Positions 17,884-25,873 of a stretch of 64,000 bases of DNA are shown piece after piece. A program made the translations under genes and the position numbers. The notes beneath the pieces are model-generated. The model was not told where the DNA came from and searched no databases. It saw nothing but the letters and a program-made list of their open reading frames with translations. Numbering within the stretch: position 1 is the first letter of the stretch; each line of letters opens with the position of its first letter. Source of the stretch: Sphingomonas suaedae (GTDB lineage: Bacteria > Pseudomonadota > Alphaproteobacteria > Sphingomonadales > Sphingomonadaceae); assembly GCF_007833215.1 (NCBI RefSeq), contig NZ_CP042239.1, positions 3,594,001 to 3,658,000 of the forward strand. The letters are read 5' to 3'.

Positions 17884-19460
17884 TCGACGGAAGCATGCAG
17901 GATTATCCACTGACGCTGGACAAGTTCCTGCACCACGCCGCCAAATGGCACCCCAATGCCGAGGTGATCACCGCGCGCGATGGGGGAGCGGTCGACCGGA
18001 TCGGCTACGCCGCGCTCAAGGATCGTGCGCAGGCGATCTCGGCGCTGCTTGCCGACTTCGGCGTCGCGCGCGGGCATCGCGTCGCGACGCTCGCGTGGAA
18101 CAGCCAGGCGCATGTCGAGAGCTGGTACGCGATCATGGGGATGGGCGCGGTCTGCCATACACTCAACCCGCGCCTGACCGCCACGCAACTCGCGGAAATG
18201 GTCGGGCAATCGCAGGCGCGGCTGCTGATCGTCAGCGCCGATCTCCAGCCGCTCGCGCACGAGGTCGTCGCGCGCGTACCGGGGGTCGCGCAGATCCTTG
18301 TGATCGATGGCGCGCCGGACCTTCGCGATCCGCCCTGCACGGTCGCCGCGCTCGAGCCGCTGATCGGGAGCGCGTCGGGCGATGTCGCATGGGGCGATTT
18401 CCCCGAGACCGCGCCATCGGGGCTGTGCTTCACCTCGGGCACCACCGGCGCGCCCAAGGGCGTGACCTACACCCACCGCTCCAGCTTCCTCCACACGCTG
18501 CGCTGCCTTCAGGCCGATGTCATGGCGATCCGCTCGACCGACAGCGTGCTGGTGGTGGTGCCGATGTTCCACGCCAATGCCTGGGGCCTGCCGTTCGCGA
18601 TTCCAGCGGCGGGCGCGCGGCTGGTGCTGCCCGGGCGGCATAATGACGGAGCGAGCCTCGCCCGGCTGATCGCAGAAGCACAGGTGACCGTCGGTGTCGC
18701 GGTGCCCACGGTGTGGCTCGGGCTGGTCGAGCATCTCGAAGCCACCGGGGAAACGTTGCCCAGTCTCGAACGGATCATCGTCGGTGGCACGCCGCTCGCG
18801 CCAGCGCTGATGGAGCGGATCGAGACGCGGCTGGGCGTCACCGTGCAGACCAGCTGGGGGATGACCGAACTGTCGCCCTCCGGCACCCTCGCACCCCCGC
18901 ATGATCCCGCTCGCGATGCCGCCGTCTCGGGCCGCCCTGCGATCGGGGTCGACCTCCGGATCACCGATGCCGACGGCAACCCGCTCCCTCAACAGCGCGA
19001 GCATGAAGGGCATCTGTGGGTGCGCGGAGCTGCCGTGATCGACCGATATTTCGGGCAGGACGAGTCCGCCACCGATGCCGATGGCTGGTTCGCCACCGGC
19101 GATCTCGCGCGGATCGACGCCGCCGGGAACCTGATCATCACCGGCCGGGCCAAGGACCTGATCAAATCGGGGGGTGAATGGATCAACCCCGCCGAGATCG
19201 AGGCGGTCGTGGGCGCGCTGCCCCAGGTATCGCTCGCTGCCGTGATCGGCCGGAGCGATCCCAAATGGGGGGAACGCCCCCTATTGCTGGTCGAAATGCA
19301 GGACGATGGTCTGAGCGACGCCGACCTGCTCGCCCCGCTGCGCGGCAAGGTCGCGTCGTGGTGGATCCCCGATGCGGTGATCCGGCTGGACGCCATGCCG
19401 CTCGCACCAACGGGGAAAATCGACAAGAATAGCTTGCGGACTCAATATGGAAGCGCTTGA
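17880..19460 (+). CDS. acyl-CoA synthetase (AMP-forming)
   Basis: A 526-residue ANL-superfamily adenylating enzyme that should convert a carboxylic acid, CoA and ATP to acyl-CoA, AMP and PPi in the cytoplasm. The phosphate-binding motif TSGTTGAPKGVTYTHR begins at about residue 185, QTSWGMTELSP is the A5 motif, GWFATGDLARID and GRAKDLIKSGGEWI are the hinge motifs, and PTGKIDKNSLR carries the catalytic C-terminal Lys. The ATG at 17880 overlaps the esterase stop; M at 17895 is an alternative. It is closest to medium/long-chain fatty-acid ligases. Position after the esterase suggests it activates the acid released by it. Confidence 0.92.
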   Translation: MIDGSMQDYPLTLDKFLHHAAKWHPNAEVITARDGGAVDRIGYAALKDRAQAISALLADFGVARGHRVATLAWNSQAHVESWYAIMGMGAVCHTLNPRLTATQLAEMVGQSQARLLIVSADLQPLAHEVVARVPGVAQILVIDGAPDLRDPPCTVAALEPLIGSASGDVAWGDFPETAPSGLCFTSGTTGAPKGVTYTHRSSFLHTLRCLQADVMAIRSTDSVLVVVPMFHANAWGLPFAIPAAGARLVLPGRHNDGASLARLIAEAQVTVGVAVPTVWLGLVEHLEATGETLPSLERIIVGGTPLAPALMERIETRLGVTVQTSWGMTELSPSGTLAPPHDPARDAAVSGRPAIGVDLRITDADGNPLPQQREHEGHLWVRGAAVIDRYFGQDESATDADGWFATGDLARIDAAGNLIITGRAKDLIKSGGEWINPAEIEAVVGALPQVSLAAVIGRSDPKWGERPLLLVEMQDDGLSDADLLAPLRGKVASWWIPDAVIRLDAMPLAPTGKIDKNSLRTQYGSA

Positions 19461-20220
19461 GACCTTGTTCGACCCGGCGGATTTCGATCCGGACGTATCC
19501 GGGCAACAGGGGAATGAGAACCCAGTGCCAGACGAGAAGCCCGAGAAGCCCAAATCGCGGCGCCGCACGACCAAGGCGGAGCAGCGCGCCGACACGATGG
19601 AGCAAATCCTCGACGAGGCGGAGTATCTCTTTTCGAAACACGGGCTGCACGGTGTGACGCTGAAGGACGTCGCCAAGCGCGTGGGCGTCCATCACACGCT
19701 GCTCAACTATTATTTCGAGGATAAGAAGAAGCTGTTCGACGCCGTCTTCGCCCGCCGCGCGGTTGTGACGAGCGAGCGGCGCCTGCGTGCGCTGGACGAT
19801 TATGACCGCGCTACCGATGGCAAGCCGACGATCGAAGGTGCGCTCCACACCTTTCTCGACACCGATCTCGATCTTTATATCGAGGGGGGAGAGGGCTGGA
19901 AAAATTATGGCGCGCTGGGCGCGCTCGTTGCGAACACCCCCGAATGGGGCGCGGAGTTGATGGACGCGCATTTCGACCCCGTCGTGCTCAAGCTGATCAG
20001 TCTGCTCAAGAAAGCGATGCCGCATTGCGCGGAGGAGGATATCTTCTGGGGCTATCATTTCGTCACGGGCGCGCTGATGGTCACGCTGGCGCGGACGGGG
20101 CGTATCGACAAATTGTCGGGCGGGCTGTGCCGATCGGACGATTTCACCGCGATCAAGGAACGCATGGCGTCATTCATGGCAGCAGGGTTCCGCCAGATCT
20201 GCGACGCGGAGAAGCGCTGA
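19447..20220 (+). CDS. TetR-family transcriptional regulator
   Basis: A 257-residue TetR-type repressor. An unusually long, charged N-terminal arm of about 40 residues (rich in Pro, Glu and Lys) precedes the helix-turn-helix, VTLKDVAKRVGVHHTLLNYYF at about residues 70-90. The rest is an alpha-helical ligand domain. It overlaps the acyl-CoA ligase gene by 14 nt, so it belongs to the operon. TetR proteins in such settings usually sense an acyl-CoA made by the pathway. Two similar 22-bp palindromes at 12554 and 20253 are its likely operators. Confidence 0.88.
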   Translation: MEALETLFDPADFDPDVSGQQGNENPVPDEKPEKPKSRRRTTKAEQRADTMEQILDEAEYLFSKHGLHGVTLKDVAKRVGVHHTLLNYYFEDKKKLFDAVFARRAVVTSERRLRALDDYDRATDGKPTIEGALHTFLDTDLDLYIEGGEGWKNYGALGALVANTPEWGAELMDAHFDPVVLKLISLLKKAMPHCAEEDIFWGYHFVTGALMVTLARTGRIDKLSGGLCRSDDFTAIKERMASFMAAGFRQICDAEKR

Positions 20221-20252
20221 ACCGGCGCGACGCACCGTGTCACGTCAAATTC

Positions 20253-20274
20253 ATTCACTCACTAGTTAGCGAAT
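20253..20274. promoter_or_regulatory. 22-bp palindromic operator upstream of the SDR gene
   Basis: The site runs ATTCAC to GCGAAT with centre ACTAGT and matches its reverse complement at 18 of 22 positions. It lies 16 nt before the SDR start, where a repressor would block transcription or elongation. It shares ATTCAC-N10-GYGAAT with 12554-12575. Confidence 0.65.
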
Positions 20275-20290
20275 ATAAGGGAGGGTCGGA

Positions 20291-21181
20291 ATGTCACTCG
20301 AAGGACGCGTCGCCATCGTAACCGGAGCAGGCGGGGGCCTTGGCCGCGCACATGCGCTCTATCTTGCCAGCAAGGGCGCGCGCGTCGTTGTCAACGACCT
20401 GGGCGAAGCGGCCGCGCAGCGCGTGGCCGACGAAATCGTCGCGGGCGGCGGAGAGGCGCTTGCATTCGCAGGGTCGGTGACCGACGAATGGGCGGTCTCC
20501 GCCATCGTCTCCGCCGTGACCGATGCCTGGGGCCGGATCGATATCCTGGTCAACAATGCCGGCATCCTGCGCGACAAGAGCTTCGCCAAGATGAGCATGG
20601 ATGATTTTCGCCTGGTCGTGGACGTCCATCTGATGGGCGCTGCGATCTTCAGCAAGGCGGTGTGGGAGGGGATGCGCGCGCAGGGCTATGGCCGGATCGT
20701 GATGACCACCTCGTCCTCGGGCCTGTACGGCAATTTCGGCCAGGCCAATTACGGCGCGGCGAAGATGGCGCTCGTCGGGCTGATGCAGACATTGGCGATC
20801 GAGGGCGAGAAATACGGCATTCGCGTCAATTGCCTCGCCCCCACTGCCGCAACCGGCATGACCGAAGGCGTGCTGTCTCCCGAAAGCCTCGCCGCGCTCG
20901 ATCCTGTGCTGGTCAGCCCGGGCCTGCTCGCGCTGGTGGGCGAGGATGCTCCGACCCGTGCCATCCTGTGTGCGGGTGCCGGGCATTTCGCGACGGCCAA
21001 TATCACCCTGACCGAGGGGGTGCAGATCGGTGGCGGCGAGACGGCGGGGGAGCAGCTTGTCGCACGCTGGAGCGAAGCGAGCGACCGGACGGACGAGATC
21101 GTCCCGGCCTATGGCTTTACCCAGGCGGAGCGCGAGATGGCCGCGGCGGGCCTGTCGGTACCGGTTGCCATCATGGGCTGA
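20291..21181 (+). CDS. SDR-family (3R)-hydroxyacyl-CoA dehydrogenase-like enzyme
   Basis: A 296-residue short-chain dehydrogenase. It has the cofactor motif TGAGGGLG at 11-18, NNAG at 88-91, and the catalytic Ser143, Tyr154 and Lys158 (YGAAK). The sequence VVVNDLGEA and the extended C-terminus resemble the dehydrogenase domain of peroxisomal multifunctional enzyme type 2, so a hydroxyacyl-CoA or similar CoA ester is the likely substrate, with NAD+. The ATG at 20291 is preceded by GGAGGG. It follows the TetR gene by 70 nt with its own palindrome, so it may be transcribed separately but under the same regulator. Confidence 0.9.
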   Translation: MSLEGRVAIVTGAGGGLGRAHALYLASKGARVVVNDLGEAAAQRVADEIVAGGGEALAFAGSVTDEWAVSAIVSAVTDAWGRIDILVNNAGILRDKSFAKMSMDDFRLVVDVHLMGAAIFSKAVWEGMRAQGYGRIVMTTSSSGLYGNFGQANYGAAKMALVGLMQTLAIEGEKYGIRVNCLAPTAATGMTEGVLSPESLAALDPVLVSPGLLALVGEDAPTRAILCAGAGHFATANITLTEGVQIGGGETAGEQLVARWSEASDRTDEIVPAYGFTQAEREMAAAGLSVPVAIMG

Positions 21182-21186
21182 CAGGT

Positions 21187-22527
21187 TCAGCGTGGTCGAC
21201 GGAACTCGGCCGGGATGATCCCGGCGCGCTGGATCTTGTCGTAAAAGGTCTTGCGCGGGACGCCGAGCAGATCGATCGCCTGCGTCACATTGCCGCGGGT
21301 CGTCTCCAGCGCCTCGCGCAGCAGCATCGCCTCATAAGCGTGGACCCGTTCGGGCAGCGCCTGGCGTGCCGCTGCGTCGGGGGCGGCATCGTCCAGCCCC
21401 AGCACGGCGCTGAACGCGAAATTGCGCAACTCGCGGACATTGCCGGGCCAGTCATGGTCGAGCAGGTGGCGCCGCACGAAATCCGTCATGCGAAAGCCCG
21501 TCTGCCCGGTCTGGGCCGCGGCCTCGGCGACGAAGGCAGCGAAGAGCGGCGCGATATCTGCACGCCGCTCCCGCAGCGGCGGGATCGACAGCCGCACCAC
21601 GTCGAGCCGGAAATAAAGGTCGCTGCGGAATATGCCGCGCTTTACCAGTGCGCGCAGATCGCCCTTGGCCGATGCGATCACCCGCAAGTCGAGCGAAACC
21701 GGACGCTCGGCCCCGACCGGCAGCACCTCGCGCTCCTCCAGTACGCGCAGCAATCGCGGCTGCACGGGGAGTGGCATTCCGTCGATATCGTCGAGAAACA
21801 ATGTGCCGCGGTCCGACGCCTCGACGCGCCCGGTGCGCGCGAACCGGACCCCGGGAACCGCATCGGCGGCATGGCCGAACAGCTCGATCTCGGCATGTGC
21901 CTCGGGCAAGGCGGCGCAGGCGACCGCGACGAACGGCCGGGCGGCGCGCGGCGAGGCGCGATGGAGCATCGCCGCGACCAGCTCCTTGCCGGTCCCCGTC
22001 TCGCCCTCGATCAGCACGTCGACATCTGCGCGCGCGACCTGCGCCACGCTCTCGCGCAGCCGAACCATCGCCGGACTGTCCCCGATCAGCGGGCTGTCGG
22101 GCGGGGTGGCGGCTGCCGCCCGCAGCGCGCGGTTGTCCAGCACCAGACGGCGATGTGCCAGCGCTCGGGTCACGGCGGCGACGAGATGGTCGGCGGCGAA
22201 GGGCTTGGACAGGAAATCGAACGCCCCGTCGCGTAGCGCTCCGACCGCCATCGGCACATCGGCATGTCCGGTAATCAGGATGACCGGCAGCTCCGGGTCG
22301 ATCGCGCGCAGCCGGGCAAAGAGCTGCAACCCGTCCATCCCCGGCATCCGGATGTCGCTGACGATTGCCCCTGCGAAGTCCGGGCCGATCTCCGCCAGCA
22401 CGCTCGCCGCATCGGCAAAGGCGCGCACCGCGATTCCGGCAAGCTCCAGCGTCTGGACATTCGCCTCGCGCAATCCGGGATCGTCATCGACGAACCAGAG
22501 TTGCTGGTCGTTCACGAGCCTCGTCAT
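21187..22527 (-). CDS. DctD/NtrC-type response regulator with degenerate sigma-54 contact loop
   Basis: A 446-residue response regulator: receiver domain (about 8-120, phospho-acceptor Asp in VSDIRMPGMDG), AAA+ domain with Walker A GETGTGKELVA and Walker B GTLFLDDI, and a C-terminal Fis-type helix (RGNVTQAIDLLGVPRKTFYDKI). The GAFTGA loop that contacts sigma-54 is replaced by DAVPGV at about residues 222-227, so normal sigma-54 activation is doubtful. The ATG at 22527 overlaps the kinase stop. With the DctB-like kinase and the divergent dctA-like gene it should control C4-dicarboxylate uptake, as DctD does in rhizobia. The role follows from context. Confidence 0.87.
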   Translation of the reverse strand: MTRLVNDQQLWFVDDDPGLREANVQTLELAGIAVRAFADAASVLAEIGPDFAGAIVSDIRMPGMDGLQLFARLRAIDPELPVILITGHADVPMAVGALRDGAFDFLSKPFAADHLVAAVTRALAHRRLVLDNRALRAAAATPPDSPLIGDSPAMVRLRESVAQVARADVDVLIEGETGTGKELVAAMLHRASPRAARPFVAVACAALPEAHAEIELFGHAADAVPGVRFARTGRVEASDRGTLFLDDIDGMPLPVQPRLLRVLEEREVLPVGAERPVSLDLRVIASAKGDLRALVKRGIFRSDLYFRLDVVRLSIPPLRERRADIAPLFAAFVAEAAAQTGQTGFRMTDFVRRHLLDHDWPGNVRELRNFAFSAVLGLDDAAPDAAARQALPERVHAYEAMLLREALETTRGNVTQAIDLLGVPRKTFYDKIQRAGIIPAEFRRPR

Positions 22528-24305
22528 GCGCGCAGCAACTCCAGCCGGAAGCACGCGCCGCCCATCGCAGATTCGGCCAGCAGCAGTTCGCCGCCGAATT
22601 CGCGCGCGATATTGCGTGCGATAGCAAGGCCGAGGCCAAGTCCTTCCTCGCGTCCGGTGACGAAAGGGGTGAAGAGCTGGCCGCGCAAATCCGGTGCGAC
22701 GCCGGGGCCGTTGTCGGCGACCTCGATCGCGATTCGGTCGCCGTGCGTGCCGATGGCAATCAAGATGCGGGAGCCGTTTCGCCCCGCCAGCGCATCGAGC
22801 GCATTCTGAATCAGGTTGATGAGAATCTGTTCGAGCCGGACCCGGTCGGCGACGACCGAGATATCCGGATCGCCCTTTCGATCCAGCGTCACGCCCATGC
22901 TGCGAACGCGGTCACCGATCAGCAATAGCGTCGAATCGATTGCGCCGCCGATCCGCACTGCACCGATCTCGGGCGTCCGCTTCCGGGTGAAACTGCGAAG
23001 CTCGCCGGTGATCGTCCCGATCCGTTCGGTGAGTGCGCTGATCCGCTCCAGATTGGTGGTGACCGTCGCGGTATCGCCTCGTGCCAGCAGGCGGACGGCA
23101 TTGTCGGCAAAGGTGCGGATCGCGGCGACGGGCTGGTTGATTTCATGCGCAACGCCTGCCGTGATCTGGCCGATCGAACCGAGGCGACTTGCCTGCGCCA
23201 GTTCCTCTCGAGCGGCGCGATAGCGCTGGTCCGCGCGGATGCGCTCGGCGCTTTCGGCTTCGAGCCGCGCGTTGCTCTCGCGCAGTTCCGCGGTACGCTC
23301 GGCGACCTGCGTCTCCAGCGCCCGTTGCGCCGCTGCCTGCAGCATCCGCCGCTCGCGTGCGCGCCAGAGCAGCAGCAGCGCGCCACCGGCGACTATCAGC
23401 ACCGCAAGCGTCGCGAGCCTGGCATTGGCGTTGGCACTGGCAAGCGCTGGACGCAACGGCATCAGCACGTGAAGCCGCGACCCGTCTATAGCGGCGGAAA
23501 CAGTCGCGATCCGGCTGCCCGGCTGATCGCCTGCCTCGATCACGGTGGCACCGTCGAAGGCGAACGGGAGCGGGGCCAGCGGGAGCGTGCCATATTGGCG
23601 AGTCGAACGGATCGCAGCCCGCGCCTCGGCCCCGATCGGCCCCAGGGTACCAAAGCGCCATTCGGGACGGCTGGTGACGATCACTACGCCGTGCCGGTCG
23701 GTCACCAGCGTGGTCCCCTGCTGGTCCGCCCAAGCCGTCTGGACTGACTCGAACTCGATCTTGACGACGATCACACCCAGCGGCCGCGCCGCGCTGCCGA
23801 CGCGCTGGGCGAGATACAGGCCGGGCGTGCCGCTGACCGTGCCGAGCGCGAACAGTTCGGCGCTGCCCCGTTTCAGCGCGTCGGCGAAATAGGGGCGGAA
23901 TCCGTAATTCTGGCCGATGAAGCTGGTCGGCAGGCGATAGTTGCTCGCCGCCACGGTGCGGCCGCGCGTGTCGATGACATAGATCGCGGCCGCATCCGTG
24001 CGATCCGCGAGCAGCTCGAGCCGAGCATTCACCCGCGCAACCACGTCCGCCGACGGCGCTTCCAGCATTGCCGGGACGTCGGGATATTCGGTGAGGACGG
24101 GTGGAAGCAGTCGGAACTTCTGGAGTTCGCTCGCGAGCAGGCCGGCATTGACGCGCGCTTGCTCCCCCGCCGCGGCGTCGGTCGCCGCGATCGCCTGTCC
24201 CCGCGCCCAGCGATGCGCCGCGAGACCCAGCGCCGTAACCAGCATCAGGCTGATTATGGCAGCCACTATCAGCCGCCGCGACGCGCGAGTCGGTAGAAAC
24301 TCCAT
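22524..24305 (-). CDS. DctB-type sensor histidine kinase for C4-dicarboxylates
   Basis: A 593-residue membrane sensor kinase. A first helix at about 11-30 is followed by a periplasmic tandem-PDC-like sensor region containing DTRGRTVAASNYRLPTSFIG and NYGFRPYF, as in DctB. A second helix is at about 300-318, then a short coiled coil. The phospho-accepting His is at about residue 387 (GVAHEINQPVAAIRTFADNA), and the ATPase N box is LIQNALDAL. It should sense succinate-like acids outside the inner membrane and phosphorylate the regulator encoded 4 nt later. The start ATG 24305 is divergent from the dctA-like gene, with a 201-nt AT-richer gap between. Confidence 0.9.
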   Translation of the reverse strand: MEFLPTRASRRLIVAAIISLMLVTALGLAAHRWARGQAIAATDAAAGEQARVNAGLLASELQKFRLLPPVLTEYPDVPAMLEAPSADVVARVNARLELLADRTDAAAIYVIDTRGRTVAASNYRLPTSFIGQNYGFRPYFADALKRGSAELFALGTVSGTPGLYLAQRVGSAARPLGVIVVKIEFESVQTAWADQQGTTLVTDRHGVVIVTSRPEWRFGTLGPIGAEARAAIRSTRQYGTLPLAPLPFAFDGATVIEAGDQPGSRIATVSAAIDGSRLHVLMPLRPALASANANARLATLAVLIVAGGALLLLWRARERRMLQAAAQRALETQVAERTAELRESNARLEAESAERIRADQRYRAAREELAQASRLGSIGQITAGVAHEINQPVAAIRTFADNAVRLLARGDTATVTTNLERISALTERIGTITGELRSFTRKRTPEIGAVRIGGAIDSTLLLIGDRVRSMGVTLDRKGDPDISVVADRVRLEQILINLIQNALDALAGRNGSRILIAIGTHGDRIAIEVADNGPGVAPDLRGQLFTPFVTGREEGLGLGLAIARNIAREFGGELLLAESAMGGACFRLELLRA

Positions 24306-24506
24306 CTGTGCGGAATACCATACAGACCGAAGAAGTCATGTGCGAATACTCACACAATATCGCGCTACCCCGTTTGGAATTATGCAACGAACATATTGAT
24401 ATAACTGAATAATAATCGGGATTTTATGCGCTGCCGTGCGCCCGCCATACTCCTGCTCCAACGAGCACAGACGCGCCGATCAAGGCGCGCGTGAGGGGAA
24501 TAGCGA

Positions 24507-25841
24507 ATGGCGGTTGCACTCGAATATGCGGCGGAACCCGCAAAGCCCGGACGGTGGTGGACCCAGCTCTACGTCCAGGTGCTGATCGCGATCGCCGCAG
24601 GCGTGGCGATCGGCTTCTTCTGGCCGGGTGTGGGTGAGACGCTGAAGCCATTGGGCGACGGCTTCATCAAGCTGGTCAAGATGATCATCGCACCGGTGAT
24701 CTTCCTCACCGTCGTCACCGGCATCGCCGGGATGCGCGAGCTGGGATCGGTCGGTCGCGTCGCCGGCAAGGCCTTCGCCTATTTCCTGTTCTTCTCGACG
24801 CTCGCCCTGATCGTCGGCCTGATCGTCGCCAATGTGATCCAACCCGGCGCGGGCATGAACATCGATCCCGCGACGCTCGATACCGGCGCGGTCAAGGGCT
24901 ATGCCGATCAGGCGCATGAAAGCTCGCTGACCGGCTTCCTGCTCGCGATCATCCCGACGACGATGGTTTCGGCGCTGACCGACGGGTCGATCCTTCAAAC
25001 GCTGTTCGTAGCGATCCTGATCGGCATCGCGCTGGCGATCGTCGGCGAGCCAGCGCGTCCGGTGACCGACCTGCTCGACAAGCTGGGTCTCGTGGTCTTC
25101 CGCCTTGTCGCGATCCTCATGCGTGCGGCGCCGGTCGGCGCGTTCGGCGCGATGGCGTTCACCATCGGCAAATACGGCATCGAATCGCTCGCCAACCTCG
25201 CGGGGCTGGTCGCGACCTTCTACCTCACCTCGCTCATCTTCGTGCTGCTGGTGCTGGGCACCGTCGCGCGGCTTGCGGGCTTCTCGATCTTCCGGCTGAT
25301 CCGCTATCTCAAGGCCGAACTGCTGCTCGTGCTTGGTACCTCGTCCTCGGAGGCGGCTTTGCCTTCGCTCATCGACAAGATGGAGCGAGCGGGGTGCGAG
25401 AAGTCGGTCGTCGGGCTCGTGGTTCCGACTGGCTACTCCTTTAATCTCGACGGCACCAACATCTACATGACGCTCGCGGCGCTGTTCATCGCGCAGGCGA
25501 CGGGCGTGGACCTGTCGCTCGGCGACCAAATCGCGCTGTTGCTGGTGGCGATGCTGAGCAGCAAGGGCGCGGCCGGGGTCACTGGCGCGGGGTTCATCAC
25601 GCTGGCCGCGACGCTCTCGATCGTGCCTTCGGTTCCGGTCGCCGGCATGGCGCTGATCCTCGGCATCGACCGCTTCATGAGCGAGTGCCGCAGCCTCACC
25701 AATTTCATCGGCAACGCGGTCGCGACGGTCGTCGTCGCGCGCTGGGACAATGCCCTCGACAAGGACGCGCTGGACCGCGCGCTGATGGGACCGGCGCCGA
25801 CTGCTCCCGCGCGACCCGCTGTCGAGACGGACGAAGATTGA
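24507..25841 (+). CDS. dctA: C4-dicarboxylate:cation symporter (DctA type)
   Basis: A 444-residue carrier of the dicarboxylate/amino-acid:cation symporter family, importing succinate, fumarate or malate across the inner membrane. Family signatures are the segment after the first helix, [18 protein letters not shown], the re-entrant loop [15 protein letters not shown], and [20 protein letters not shown]. It has about eight helices and two hairpins. It is divergent from the DctB/DctD-like genes. No convincing -24/-12 sigma-54 promoter is visible in 24306-24506, which agrees with the altered loop of the regulator. A third receptor gene starts 32 nt downstream. Confidence 0.92.
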   Translation: MAVALEYAAEPAKPGRWWTQLYVQVLIAIAAGVAIGFFWPGVGETLKPLGDGFIKLVKMIIAPVIFLTVVTGIAGMRELGSVGRVAGKAFAYFLFFSTLALIVGLIVANVIQPGAGMNIDPATLDTGAVKGYADQAHESSLTGFLLAIIPTTMVSALTDGSILQTLFVAILIGIALAIVGEPARPVTDLLDKLGLVVFRLVAILMRAAPVGAFGAMAFTIGKYGIESLANLAGLVATFYLTSLIFVLLVLGTVARLAGFSIFRLIRYLKAELLLVLGTSSSEAALPSLIDKMERAGCEKSVVGLVVPTGYSFNLDGTNIYMTLAALFIAQATGVDLSLGDQIALLLVAMLSSKGAAGVTGAGFITLAATLSIVPSVPVAGMALILGIDRFMSECRSLTNFIGNAVATVVVARWDNALDKDALDRALMGPAPTAPARPAVETDED

Positions 25842-25873
25842 CGCCCAACGGGGCGCGAAACGGGAGGATGAAG

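Noticed and set aside
24306..24506. A sigma-54 promoter for the dctA-like gene
   Set aside because: GG/GC dinucleotides with the required spacing and a TGGCAC-like context are not visible; nearest candidates have the wrong spacing.
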